Assembly (NCBI GenBank): GCA_023409265.1
Contig: JAEYHZ010000041.1
Location: forward strand, 1 to 51,664
Source of the DNA: Bacillota bacterium
Lineage (GTDB): Bacteria > Bacillota > Clostridia > Acetivibrionales > DSM-1351
Length of the DNA stretch: 51,664 nucleotides
Direction of reading: 5' to 3'
Part shown: piece by piece, positions 41,536-49,201 of the stretch
Numbering within the stretch: the first letter of the stretch is position 1
Layout: every line of letters begins with the position of its first letter
The notes under the pieces: generated by a model
Seen by the model: the letters and a program-made list of their open reading frames with translations, nothing else
Database searches by the model: none
What the model was told of the DNA's origin: nothing
Position numbers and translations under genes: made by a program

Positions 41536-42666
41536 ATGGAAATTAAATCATACAAGGTAGGCAGTAAGACATATTATAGTGCAAGATTTTGGTATTATAA
41601 AAACAAAGAAAAAAGGAGTAAATATCAACAAGGATTTGAAAAGAAAAGTGAAGCTGAAGATTGGGCCATAGATGAAAAACGCCGACTTAAAGGGCTACAA
41701 CCTGGAGCTGACAAAGTTACAGTAAAGGTATTTTTAGAAAGATGGATTAAAACAAAAACTAAAAAATTATCTCCAACCACATTAAGCGGATACAATGTTA
41801 ACATTAATCACATAAATGACAATATCGGTAATTATGAATTATCCAAGTTAAAATTGATAGATGTTCAAGAGATGCTTGATGAATTAACAGATAAAGGTTT
41901 AAAACATAGAACGGTAAAATATGTATATAGAACATTACATGCTGCTTTAGAATACGCTGTTAAGACTGAAATGATAGACAAAAATGTTTCTGAAGGAGTA
42001 GAAATAAAAGAGGACGAAGAAACATTTGAGGTTAAAGTATACTCCGCCGATGACCTTAAAAATCTATTACTACTGCTACGAGAACAAGAACATTATCTAT
42101 ATCCATGTGTTTTATTAGCTTCAATGCGCGGATTACGGCGCGGAGAATGTTTAGGGCTTGCCTGGAGCGATGTGGATTTTGAAAATGGGACCGCAAGAAT
42201 AAAAAATAATTATGTGGTGGCAAATAAAGAAAAATATCATAAAAAAGTTAAAACAAAAGAATCGGATAGGACTATTGATATAAGCGGTTTTGTTGCAACT
42301 GAGCTCAAATTATTAAAAGAACGTACTACTAAATCGGGTAAAATTCAAAAATATATCTGCGAATTAAATGGTGAATTACCAGATCCATCTCATATTTCTC
42401 GTGGTCTTAAAATATTTCAGGAAGCAAACAAATTACCGGTATGCCGGTTTCATGATCTCAGACATACCTTTGCTGTTTTACAACTCGAATACGGAACTGA
42501 TTTGGATACTCTTAAACGTCTATTAGGGCATAGTAAAATTGCTATTACTTCAGATTTATATTTGCATAAAAATACAACACTAATAAAAAAAGCAAGTTTA
42601 AAAATGGATAATATAATAAATATTGATTGTGACCTCATTGTGACAAAAGCTGAAAATTGTGACTAA
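41536..42666 (+). CDS. int: Prophage tyrosine integrase
   Basis: 376 residues. An N-terminal AP2-like arm-binding domain (about 1-60), a core-binding SAM-like domain (about 65-150), and a catalytic domain with R201 (SMRGLRRGE), H306 and R309 (FHDLRH), H332 (LLGHSK) and Y342 (SDLYLH). AAGGAGG precedes ATG 41536. It is co-transcribed with the repressor. Its last codons carry three ATTGTGAC repeats (42626-42663) that look like its own arm sites, and the tRNA-Ser attachment sequence starts about 100 bases further on. Confidence 0.93.
   Translation: MEIKSYKVGSKTYYSARFWYYKNKEKRSKYQQGFEKKSEAEDWAIDEKRRLKGLQPGADKVTVKVFLERWIKTKTKKLSPTTLSGYNVNINHINDNIGNYELSKLKLIDVQEMLDELTDKGLKHRTVKYVYRTLHAALEYAVKTEMIDKNVSEGVEIKEDEETFEVKVYSADDLKNLLLLLREQEHYLYPCVLLASMRGLRRGECLGLAWSDVDFENGTARIKNNYVVANKEKYHKKVKTKESDRTIDISGFVATELKLLKERTTKSGKIQKYICELNGELPDPSHISRGLKIFQEANKLPVCRFHDLRHTFAVLQLEYGTDLDTLKRLLGHSKIAITSDLYLHKNTTLIKKASLKMDNIINIDCDLIVTKAENCD
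42626..42663 (+). repeat. Three ATTGTGAC repeats: candidate arm sites of the prophage integrase
   Basis: ATTGTGAC at 42626, 42637 and 42656 (steps of 11 and 19 bases) inside the 3' end of int, on the plus strand. The spacing mirrors that of the TTCTAAC sites of the second element (11 and 18; 12 and 20). Confidence 0.6.
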
Positions 42667-42764
42667 ATGGCTGTGCGGGTTATAAGATTAATAAATTGCT
42701 CAATCGCTTATGTTTGTAAGGCTAAGAAACAATTAGAAGAATTTAGAAATAATGCGAAATTCGA

Positions 42765-42824
42765 CTGGAAATCGTGTGAGGTTTAACCGCCTCCGAGAGT
42801 TCGAATCTCTCTCTCTCCGCCAAA
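42765..42824 (+). repeat. att site: 3' part of tRNA-Ser(GGA), copy 1
   Basis: 60 bases identical to 51346-51405. Reads as tRNA-Ser from the anticodon loop (CTGGAAA) through the long variable arm, T arm (GAGAG-TTCGAAT-CTCTC) and acceptor TCTCTCC-G-CCA. The 5' half of the tRNA is absent, so this is not a working gene but the junction between prophage and element. Confidence 0.85.
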
Positions 42825-42829
42825 GCAAG

Positions 42830-42862
42830 GGCTTTCAGGATTTGTTCCTGAAAGCCACTTTT
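42830..42862 (+). terminator. Terminator behind the first tRNA-Ser fragment
   Basis: GGCTTTCAGG (42830-42839) pairs perfectly with CCTGAAAGCC (42847-42856), followed by ACTTTT. It belongs to the left end of the integrative element and differs from the hairpin after the second fragment. Confidence 0.75.
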
Positions 42863-42878
42863 GCGTTTATAGGTAGTT

Positions 42879-42915
42879 TTCTAACATTCTTCTAACACTA
42901 GGTTTATTTCTAACA
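42879..42915 (+). repeat. Left arm-type integrase sites of the element
   Basis: TTCTAACA at 42879, 42890 and 42908, just inside the left att copy. Matched by three copies at the right end in the same orientation. Confidence 0.7.
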
Positions 42916-42919
42916 AATT

Positions 42920-44044
42920 CTATGATACAGCTGAAAATAGCTCATTGATTTTACTTGCAGTATTCATTTTCATTTCTGAATCTACATGAGTATAGATATT
43001 AGCTGTAATTGAAATATCGCTATGACCTAGCCAAATTTGGATTTCTTTTAAGCTCAGACCATTTTTGATTAAATAACTTGCTGTACTATGTCTTAAATCA
43101 TGGAATCGAATATGAGGCATTTTATTATCCTCTAAGGTACGTTTAAATGCATGGTCAATAGTATTCACATTTACTGGTGTTCCGTCTGAATATCTGCATA
43201 CGTAGTCATTATCGTTGTAGCAATTTCCGAAAGCATTTTTATGTTCTTCCTGTTGCTGTTTCAATGACTTTAGATATTCAGTTACTCTTGGAATCAATGG
43301 TAATGTTCTAATACTGCTTTCAGACTTAGGTTTCTTTTCAACATTCTTTGCAACCCTAGTCCTAGTATTGCATACCTTCAACGTACCTTCCTTGAAATTA
43401 ATATCACTCCATCTGAGCCCTAATGCCTCTCCACGTCTAAAGCCATAGTGTACTGTTAGAAACACGGCAGATTCAATGTTAGAACCTTTGGTTACTGTTA
43501 ATAATTGTTCCAGTTGCTCAACCGTATAATACTTTGCATCATGCTTTTTAATCTTTGGCATTGTAACGTGTTGAATTGGATTACTATTTATCAAGCCTAA
43601 TTTTGTTGCATAATCAAGAGCTTTTTTGATATTAACATGATGTTTCTTCAAATAACACGCTGACAAACCCTCGTTTAGCTTTTTGTTGAAATACTGTTGT
43701 AAATCCATTGCAGTTATTTCGCTTAATTTGAGTCTTTTGGCTTTGAAATACGGTTCAATGTGAACCATGATATTGGTGGTATACCCTTCCCATGTAGTCT
43801 GTTCTACATGACTTTTAATGATATTATCAAGCCAATCGAGCATGAAGTCAGAAAAGAGCGTTTTCACTGGGTCAATATAAGTGTTCTTATCCATCTTACT
43901 CAATATTTCAGTTAGTACCTTTTGAGCATCTGGCTTTTTGTTCTTACCTGTAGAAATCCACTTGAGTTGTCTCTTACCTTTTTCATTAAACGTATTAATT
44001 ACTGCATACCAAACCTTACCTTTCTTTTGCAAACTTCCTGTCAT
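42920..44044 (-). CDS. int: Tyrosine integrase of the integrative element
   Basis: 374 residues. N-terminal arm-binding domain (VWYAVINTFNEKGKRQLKWISTGK), core-binding domain, and catalytic residues R203 (GFRRGE), H315 and R318 (FHDLRH), H341 (WLGHSD) and Y351 (NIYTHVD). Related in layout to Tn916-type Int. The stop lies five bases from the arm-site cluster and about 95 bases from the left att copy. It follows the excisionase gene on the same strand. Confidence 0.93.
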   Translation of the reverse strand: MTGSLQKKGKVWYAVINTFNEKGKRQLKWISTGKNKKPDAQKVLTEILSKMDKNTYIDPVKTLFSDFMLDWLDNIIKSHVEQTTWEGYTTNIMVHIEPYFKAKRLKLSEITAMDLQQYFNKKLNEGLSACYLKKHHVNIKKALDYATKLGLINSNPIQHVTMPKIKKHDAKYYTVEQLEQLLTVTKGSNIESAVFLTVHYGFRRGEALGLRWSDINFKEGTLKVCNTRTRVAKNVEKKPKSESSIRTLPLIPRVTEYLKSLKQQQEEHKNAFGNCYNDNDYVCRYSDGTPVNVNTIDHAFKRTLEDNKMPHIRFHDLRHSTASYLIKNGLSLKEIQIWLGHSDISITANIYTHVDSEMKMNTASKINELFSAVS

Positions 44045-44090
44045 ACTATAGCACCTCTTTCTGAAATGCTATATCTTTCATTATTCATAT

Positions 44091-44278
44091 TTAATATATT
44101 ATAATGGGAAGTACTTTGTCAAAATACTCTATAATATTCTTTTTAGGAATTTTATAGACTTTCCCAATTCTCCTATATTTAATTTGGTTTGTCTTTAATA
44201 GGTGGTATGCAGTATTTTTACCAATATGTAAAGCTTCACACATTTCATCTTTAATATATCTTTATACTTTTCAAACAT
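44091..44278 (-). pseudogene. xis: Excisionase gene with a single-base frameshift
   Basis: GGGAGG precedes ATG 44278, whose frame reads MFEKYKDILK and then drifts to a stop. The next frame continues DEMCEALHIGKNTAYHLLK, then a basic recognition segment (KYRRIGKVYKIPKKNIIEYF), a typical HTH_17 excisionase, ending at TAA 44091-44093. Adding one A in the AAAG run (44249-44252) joins the two halves into one normal 62-residue Xis. The missing base could be a real mutation, a programmed shift, or a base-call error in the homopolymer. Confidence 0.75.
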
Positions 44279-44334
44279 AACTTTGTCCTCCCTTATTTAT
44301 TGTAATGGGGGAGAGTACAAGGACTTTCCCTTGA

Positions 44335-45354
44335 CTATCCCCCTTTAGGTAATTTTTCATCATTGAGCTCTATGAAACCGTTCTTTCTTTCAAAATAATC
44401 CTTTACAGACGGATACACTGTTTTTCTTCCAGAGCTATCATAAAGAATTACCTTATGAATTCTTCTTAAAAACGCCTGCCATGATTCTGCATCATCCTTT
44501 TGAATTTCATAATACTGTTTATCCAGAGACCAGTTAGAAAGAATATAAATTCTACTATAGCAAGCGATTTTATTGACAAATCGGCTGGGCAGTTCGATAG
44601 GATATATATCACAATACATCAACATTTCTTTTAGTTTTAGCGAGGAACGGAATTCATCAAAGCATATAACAGGCTGGCAATTATAATTATCAAAAGGATG
44701 GGAATAATCTGTTATCCTATAAACGTTAGAATATCCGTTACTTTCTAAGACTCCACGTGTTTTTCCCGTGCCAGTAGCACCGCTAATATATATAACTTCT
44801 AGGTCAAGCCTTACACTATCTTTAAAGCGTTCTGTTAATATGGTTGTACGTATTTTATCAAGCTTATCAATTTGCAAGATATAATCTTGATTAGTTGCAA
44901 GAATCTCTGCGTTCGTCATGTTATCCAATACCATCTGATACAAGTCAGACATATCGCTCCTTTTTCCTTTACTGTCTGGTGGTTGCGTTCCATATTCTTC
45001 AAATGTACCTTCTATCTTTTTTTCTTGCTTGGATTTGTCTAACTCCCACTTGCCAGATTTCTTTATGTAATTGACGTTATCAGAAACAGAACCCTTACAT
45101 TTTTCAATATGTGCTTCTGTCATACTGAACCGAACTCGTGAAGCAAAGACCGTGTATACATGCGTATGAAATTGAGAGCCCTGCTCATCCGACATACAGA
45201 AATATGTTATTGTTTTAAAATTGCTCCTAATAACTTCAATAATACGCTCATGTGTAAATCCTTTTTCTATCGGTGCATTAATAGTTAATTGGTACATATA
45301 TGATTGTGTGTCTATTAAATCACCCCCCTGTTCGTTTTGTTCATTGGTCTGCAC
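44335..45354 (-). CDS. rep: CRESS-type Rep: HUH endonuclease plus SF3 helicase
   Basis: 339 residues from GTG 45354 (ATG 45300 also possible). HUH endonuclease motif I QLTINAP (22-28), motif II FHTHV (62-66) and motif III YIKK (96-99) with the nicking tyrosine Y96. SF3 helicase with Walker A GATGTGKT (192-199), Walker B VICFDEF (229-235), and motif C ILSNW (271-275), then an arginine-rich helix (FLRRIH). This is the layout of Reps of circoviruses, geminiviruses and some bacterial plasmids (pCRESS groups), and not the Rep_trans or MobT type usual in Tn916-like elements. It should nick an origin and drive rolling-circle replication of the excised circle, perhaps also transfer. Confidence 0.88.
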   Translation of the reverse strand: MQTNEQNEQGGDLIDTQSYMYQLTINAPIEKGFTHERIIEVIRSNFKTITYFCMSDEQGSQFHTHVYTVFASRVRFSMTEAHIEKCKGSVSDNVNYIKKSGKWELDKSKQEKKIEGTFEEYGTQPPDSKGKRSDMSDLYQMVLDNMTNAEILATNQDYILQIDKLDKIRTTILTERFKDSVRLDLEVIYISGATGTGKTRGVLESNGYSNVYRITDYSHPFDNYNCQPVICFDEFRSSLKLKEMLMYCDIYPIELPSRFVNKIACYSRIYILSNWSLDKQYYEIQKDDAESWQAFLRRIHKVILYDSSGRKTVYPSVKDYFERKNGFIELNDEKLPKGG

Positions 45355-45382
45355 ATCCTATAATCCTTGATTTTGCAGACAT

Positions 45383-45426
45383 TTTCCCTGCTCTGGCACT
45401 CCCTTGCGGGAGTGCCGACAGGGAAA
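45383..45426. other. Strong stem-loop between FtsK and Rep genes: candidate origin (dso/oriT)
   Basis: TTTCCCTG (45383-45390) pairs with CAGGGAAA (45419-45426), and the inner GGCACTCCC (45395-45403) with GGGAGTGCC (45408-45416), 17 pairs in all. The minus-strand loop is GCAA. In Tn916-like elements the transfer origin lies at this spot, between the FtsK-like and Rep genes, and Rep-type HUH enzymes nick hairpins. It could also be an RNA element in the operon. Confidence 0.6.
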
Positions 45427-45431
45427 GGATA

Positions 45432-46163
45432 TTACTTTTTCTGATTCATTAACAATCGTTTAATATGTTTTTTCCAGTCTATGATGTTACTTATTTTAGG
45501 AAATGTTACTTCATATAAAGGATATCCATCTGCTAATAAACACCCTTCTCCTCTTCGGTACACTTTATCTGGCAATTCTTCACCTGCAAAAATCATACCT
45601 TTCTGTTCTCTGCTCATTCTTCCCATACCTACGATTATCATAAATGAATCTCTAGAACCATTTGCGAACAAGCTCGCATCTGCACGTTGAGTAACAATCC
45701 ATATGCCACAATTAATCCCTCTTCCCAACATCAAGACCTCTGCTATCGCACTTGACATCTCAGTTGCTTTTTTTGACTTATCACGTTTGTCTATTGTGTT
45801 CAAATAACTAATACATGCTGGATATTCATCAAAAATAAGTAATTTTCTTTTTTTATCTTTTCCTTCCTGTCTCTTTTGGTTGAACTTCTCATAGTACTTC
45901 ATTACACCATCATAACATTCGTTTCCTTTGTAATAATGCTCATATCCTTCTAAAAATGAAAAATCTTGTGAATTTTTGAAATCGCAAAAATGTAATTCTA
46001 TTTCTGGAGAATCTTGCATCAACATTCCTAATATATAAAGTAGTGCATAGCTCTTACCTGAACCACTCGCCCCAGTAATAAGTGAATGACAATGTGTATC
46101 AATTCTTAGTTCTATAGGGGATGGAATCCTTTTCCCTTCCCCTATTTTGAATCCCCATCTCAT
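45432..46163 (-). CDS. FtsK/TcpA-type DNA translocase
   Basis: 243 residues. Walker A GASGSGKS (31-38, ITGASGSGKSYALLYILGML), Walker B LLIFDEY (108-114), and IWIVTQRADASLFANGSRDSF with FAGEELPDKVYRRGEGCLL typical of FtsK/SpoIIIE-like coupling proteins in Gram-positive integrative elements. It lacks the N-terminal membrane part, which the upstream two-helix protein may supply. It probably pumps or delivers element DNA handled by Rep. Confidence 0.85.
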   Translation of the reverse strand: MRWGFKIGEGKRIPSPIELRIDTHCHSLITGASGSGKSYALLYILGMLMQDSPEIELHFCDFKNSQDFSFLEGYEHYYKGNECYDGVMKYYEKFNQKRQEGKDKKRKLLIFDEYPACISYLNTIDKRDKSKKATEMSSAIAEVLMLGRGINCGIWIVTQRADASLFANGSRDSFMIIVGMGRMSREQKGMIFAGEELPDKVYRRGEGCLLADGYPLYEVTFPKISNIIDWKKHIKRLLMNQKK

Positions 46164-46949
46164 TTACCTATCCCATTTTGCATCTGGCACACTAGTATCT
46201 ATCAATAGACTTTGCTGATTCATCCTTTTTCTTCTTAAATATTCAGCATACTGTGGACTATATAAAACAGTTTGAATTATAAAGCATGTATCAATATCTT
46301 CGATGACATCTATATAGATAGCATCATAAATATTCCCATATGCATCAATAAACTGTTCCATCCCTAAAGATGGGAAATCCCCTGCTTGAATCTTCCTAGA
46401 AATATCATTCTGTAGAATTCTCTCAAATTCCCGAAGTTCTTCTTGTTCATACCGAACTTTTATATCTGCTTTTGACAATCTAAACTGGTAAAAACAAATC
46501 TCGTTAGCAATAATATAATGCTGTTCCAGTACTTCTAATTCTTGGAGTAGTCGGGGAATTACTCCCCCGATGCTTTCCGCAGATACTTTTAGAGTCTGAT
46601 ACATGATGTTTCTGACAGTTGGATAAGCTTTATTAGCTTGTTCATTAAGAGCTTGTACATCCGTTGAAATTATATCTTCCTGTACAGGTTTTGCTTCCAT
46701 CTTAGCCTTAACGTATGAATACAGCCACAGAAGTAGTCCAACTATAATCACAATCTCTATATGATTAGTAAATAACCAAACACTTGACCATAATAGGGCA
46801 TATGTGACTAAGAACAATCCACTTAATGATATTACAAAGAGAACTATTATCTTCCATACTTTTCGTTCTTCTTTATATGTATTATAAGCCGTCCAAAACC
46901 ATGTAATAGGATATGTAAGAATTGATAATAGCCACTCTACTATCCACAT
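46164..46949 (-). CDS. Two-helix membrane protein of the element
   Basis: 261 residues. Helices at about 37-58 (IIVLFVISLSGLFLVTYALLW) and 66-82 (HIEIVIIVGLLLWLYSYV), then a soluble domain of about 170 residues. It starts one base from the FtsK-like start and overlaps the upstream gene by one base. Proteins in this place in Tn916-like elements anchor the translocase; that role is inferred from order and lack of membrane helices in the FtsK-like protein. Confidence 0.65.
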   Translation of the reverse strand: MWIVEWLLSILTYPITWFWTAYNTYKEERKVWKIIVLFVISLSGLFLVTYALLWSSVWLFTNHIEIVIIVGLLLWLYSYVKAKMEAKPVQEDIISTDVQALNEQANKAYPTVRNIMYQTLKVSAESIGGVIPRLLQELEVLEQHYIIANEICFYQFRLSKADIKVRYEQEELREFERILQNDISRKIQAGDFPSLGMEQFIDAYGNIYDAIYIDVIEDIDTCFIIQTVLYSPQYAEYLRRKRMNQQSLLIDTSVPDAKWDR

Positions 46950-47290
46950 TATGAAACCACCTCTACTCCATCCGCAGTACTTGTTAATGTATACTCTCCA
47001 CTACTTGTACGATAAAATTTCCCCTGTAGATTCTTAAATTTTACTTTGACAGAACCACCTTGTTGTGCAATCAATTCGTTTGTTAATGGGTGTTTTGTCC
47101 CTTTCACTTTTACAATCACCTTATTAAATTTATTGTGTATCATGACAGCTTCAACTTTTTTGTGCGTCATATTGTCGGTTCTCTTGCCTTCTGAGTACTC
47201 GTATCCATCTGTCATACTTAATGCCAACGCATTACCATCAATTGTACCTGCAATCTGTTCTTCTGTTAAAATAATATCTGTTACCTTCAT
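46949..47290 (-). CDS. Element backbone protein, unknown
   Basis: 113 residues, beta-rich (MKVTDIILTEEQIAGTIDGNALALSMTDGYEYSEGKRTD; FNKVIVKVKGTKHPLTNELI; VKVKFKNLQGKFYRTSSGEYTLTSTADGV). AAAGGAAC precedes ATG 47290. The position fits the small YdcP-like first genes of Tn916-type operons, but I cannot confirm the family. A hairpin lies just upstream. Confidence 0.55.
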   Translation of the reverse strand: MKVTDIILTEEQIAGTIDGNALALSMTDGYEYSEGKRTDNMTHKKVEAVMIHNKFNKVIVKVKGTKHPLTNELIAQQGGSVKVKFKNLQGKFYRTSSGEYTLTSTADGVEVVS

Positions 47291-47305
47291 ATTTGTTCCT
47301 TTCTG

Positions 47306-47328
47306 CTGGGGAGTTGCATACTCCCCAG
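47306..47328. promoter_or_regulatory. Perfect hairpin between backbone genes
   Basis: CTGGGGAGT-TGCAT-ACTCCCCAG, 9 perfect pairs, between the stop at 47342 and the ribosome site before 47290. No T tract, so RNA processing or regulation rather than termination. It shares GGGAGT/ACTCCC with the hairpin at 45383-45426. Confidence 0.55.
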
Positions 47329-47341
47329 ACTTGAATCAAAG

Positions 47342-47659
47342 TTATTTGTTTTTTGCAAAGATAATGAGTACTTTGTAAAGTTCTTCTGCATCACGATGAG
47401 GAATATTCCTTATCGCATTTGTATCTGCTTCCAATGATATCGGATACTTTTCATATCCGAATTCCATTGGATTATTCTGTTTTGCAAAAGCAAAAGAAAT
47501 GATTTCTTCGTCGATATAAAATCTGCAAAGAACTGTTCCATTAGTTCTTGTGATGTTTCCTTGCTTTGCACCACTATAGACTTGTAATATGTATTTACCA
47601 TCGTGTATTGATGTCATACCACTCCCATTGTCTATAATTTTTCTAATCACGTTATTCAT
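47342..47659 (-). CDS. First gene of the element operon, unknown
   Basis: 105 residues with CGGAGG before ATG 47659. Mixed alpha/beta (GKYILQVYSGAKQGNITRTNGTVLCRFYIDEEIISFAF; YPISLEADTNAIRNIPHRDAEELYKVLIIFAK). No motif recognised. Divergent from the plus-strand gene at 47800, sharing an intergenic region with a palindrome. Confidence 0.5.
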   Translation of the reverse strand: MNNVIRKIIDNGSGMTSIHDGKYILQVYSGAKQGNITRTNGTVLCRFYIDEEIISFAFAKQNNPMEFGYEKYPISLEADTNAIRNIPHRDAEELYKVLIIFAKNK

Positions 47660-47704
47660 ATCAAAACCTCCGATACAATTAATTAGCAGTTACTATATGT
47701 AAAT

Positions 47705-47716
47705 ATAAACGTTTAT
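47705..47716. promoter_or_regulatory. ATAAACGTTTAT palindrome in the divergent intergenic region
   Basis: Perfect 12-base palindrome 45 bases upstream of the minus-strand operon and 84 bases before the gene at 47800. A possible operator controlling the backbone operon. A TATACT lies at 47741-47746 on the plus strand. Confidence 0.45.
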
Positions 47717-47799
47717 TGTGATTATTATTTTAAAATAGTTTATACTTGATTTATAGACGCATAGAAAATATTGAAATTTTTACATAATGGAGTCGAACT

Positions 47800-48822
47800 A
47801 TGAATACGGATGAATTGGTAAGTAGAATTTTAAAGCATTGTAGTTTTGAAGAGCTCACTCTTTTTTTTGAGTACTATTCTATTCATAATATAGGAAATGA
47901 TAATACACCCCATTGTACCGGAAATACATTTCGTTATTTAGTTAAAAAATTTGGAATAAATCAATATGAATTGTCAAAAGAGCAAGATGTCTCTAAACTT
48001 CAAAATACTTATTCAAGAATACGCAGTATTGGAAATAAGTACAAAAAAAAGAGCAAAGATGGTACATCGGTTTACTATACTAAAAATCCTACTTTAGATG
48101 ATGCACTGTTGCTAAAAGAAAACATATTATCTTCTAAAAAGAATCGAATAAAAATATCCTCTAGGCTTAGTGAATTTTCTACATTAGGTAAAATTGATTT
48201 AATAATTAAATATTTAAACTTATATACAAAATCGGATTTTGATTTTTTGTTATGGAATTATGATGATGTGAAAGAACATTTAATGAAACAAGAATCTGAA
48301 TTATTAAAAAATCTATTTAAGGTACTTGATAATGAGACTTATCTTTCCTATTTTGATGAGCCTGAACCAGCTGACGAGTTTGATATCTTTCTTGATGATA
48401 CAAATATCAATACACTTTTTTTTATTTACTACAATAGTCAGATTATCTTAAATTCATTTGAAACAATTGCTTACTTAGCAAATCTTCTGAAATTTTTGGA
48501 TGATAAAGGTTTGAACTCTGTATTAATTCATTTGAAAGAAAAGCGTTCAGTTAAGAATATTGAGCAAAATTTTTCTATGATCATAGAAACAATGTTTACA
48601 GACACTACGATTATTGATAATGAGTTTGATTTTAGGTACAATACTATGCATACTTTTCTATGTTCTCTAAATGATGATGTTTGTAATGAACTAATTTGGA
48701 CTTTTATTGATATGACACCTACTAAATGGGATATTATTCGCCATATTTTACGCACATATTCTTCATCTTGTACAAAACCTGTTGAGAATTTCATAAAAAA
48801 ATGGTATAAAACACTTGAATAA
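47800..48822 (+). CDS. Unknown 340-residue protein (cargo or regulator)
   Basis: ATG 47800 behind TGGAG. Helical, soluble, acidic in the middle (FDEPEPADEFDIFLDD), no Walker or nuclease motif. The N-terminal third (DELVSRILKHCSFEELTLFFEYYSI…GNTFRYLVKKFGINQYELSKEQDVSKL…RSIGNKYKKK) looks like a winged or helix-turn-helix DNA-binding region. Divergent from the backbone operon and next to AbiL, so it could regulate either or be a separate defence gene. Family not recognised. Confidence 0.55.
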   Translation: MNTDELVSRILKHCSFEELTLFFEYYSIHNIGNDNTPHCTGNTFRYLVKKFGINQYELSKEQDVSKLQNTYSRIRSIGNKYKKKSKDGTSVYYTKNPTLDDALLLKENILSSKKNRIKISSRLSEFSTLGKIDLIIKYLNLYTKSDFDFLLWNYDDVKEHLMKQESELLKNLFKVLDNETYLSYFDEPEPADEFDIFLDDTNINTLFFIYYNSQIILNSFETIAYLANLLKFLDDKGLNSVLIHLKEKRSVKNIEQNFSMIIETMFTDTTIIDNEFDFRYNTMHTFLCSLNDDVCNELIWTFIDMTPTKWDIIRHILRTYSSSCTKPVENFIKKWYKTLE

Positions 48823-49201
48823 AACAACGTTATGTAATGAGAGTTATGATATTTATATGAACCTAGAGCGTATTAAGTCCTGATATAAGTCATAGAAAAT
48901 ACATATCTACTTCTATATAAAGTCTTTCGTTTGCATCTCATAGACTGCAGATATTATGTCACAAGAAACAATTATTTTATCAAAAATACAAACAGAACTT
49001 ACCCGAATGCATGATAGTAACAAAGCGACCACTTGAAAGCGATCGCTTTTAATGGTTTAATAAGGAAATTTATTGACATTTGCATAGTGATATGCATACA
49101 ATGGATTATATTTGAGATAATTTTTCAAATTAATTAGTTATAATTATCAATAAATGTGTAATACTTATATTATATGAGATTTTTTCGAGGAGGTATAATT
49201 T
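48823..49201. other. Intergenic region before AbiL
   Basis: No clear gene. A 26-codon frame at 48956-49036 (MSQETIILSKIQTELTRMHD…) has no ribosome site. A 14-base perfect palindrome AAAGCGATCGCTTT lies at 49036-49049 inside a longer imperfect inverted repeat (ACCA…TGGT), and the AbiL promoter follows. Confidence 0.5.
49073..49102 (+). promoter_or_regulatory. AbiL promoter with operator in the spacer
   Basis: TTGACA (49073-49078), 18-base spacer, TACAAT (49097-49102). The spacer holds the inverted repeat TGCATA-GTGA-TATGCA (49081-49096), so a bound protein would block the promoter. The leader to ATG 49202 is about 95 bases and ends in GAGGAGGT. Confidence 0.7.

Noticed and set aside
42765..42824. 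Functional tRNA-Ser gene
   Set aside because: Only the 3' part is present; no GGAGAGA acceptor 5' strand or D arm upstream.
48956..49036. 26-codon frame MSQETIILSKIQTELTRMHD…
   Set aside because: Looks protein-like but has no Shine-Dalgarno site and no neighbour support; too short to call.
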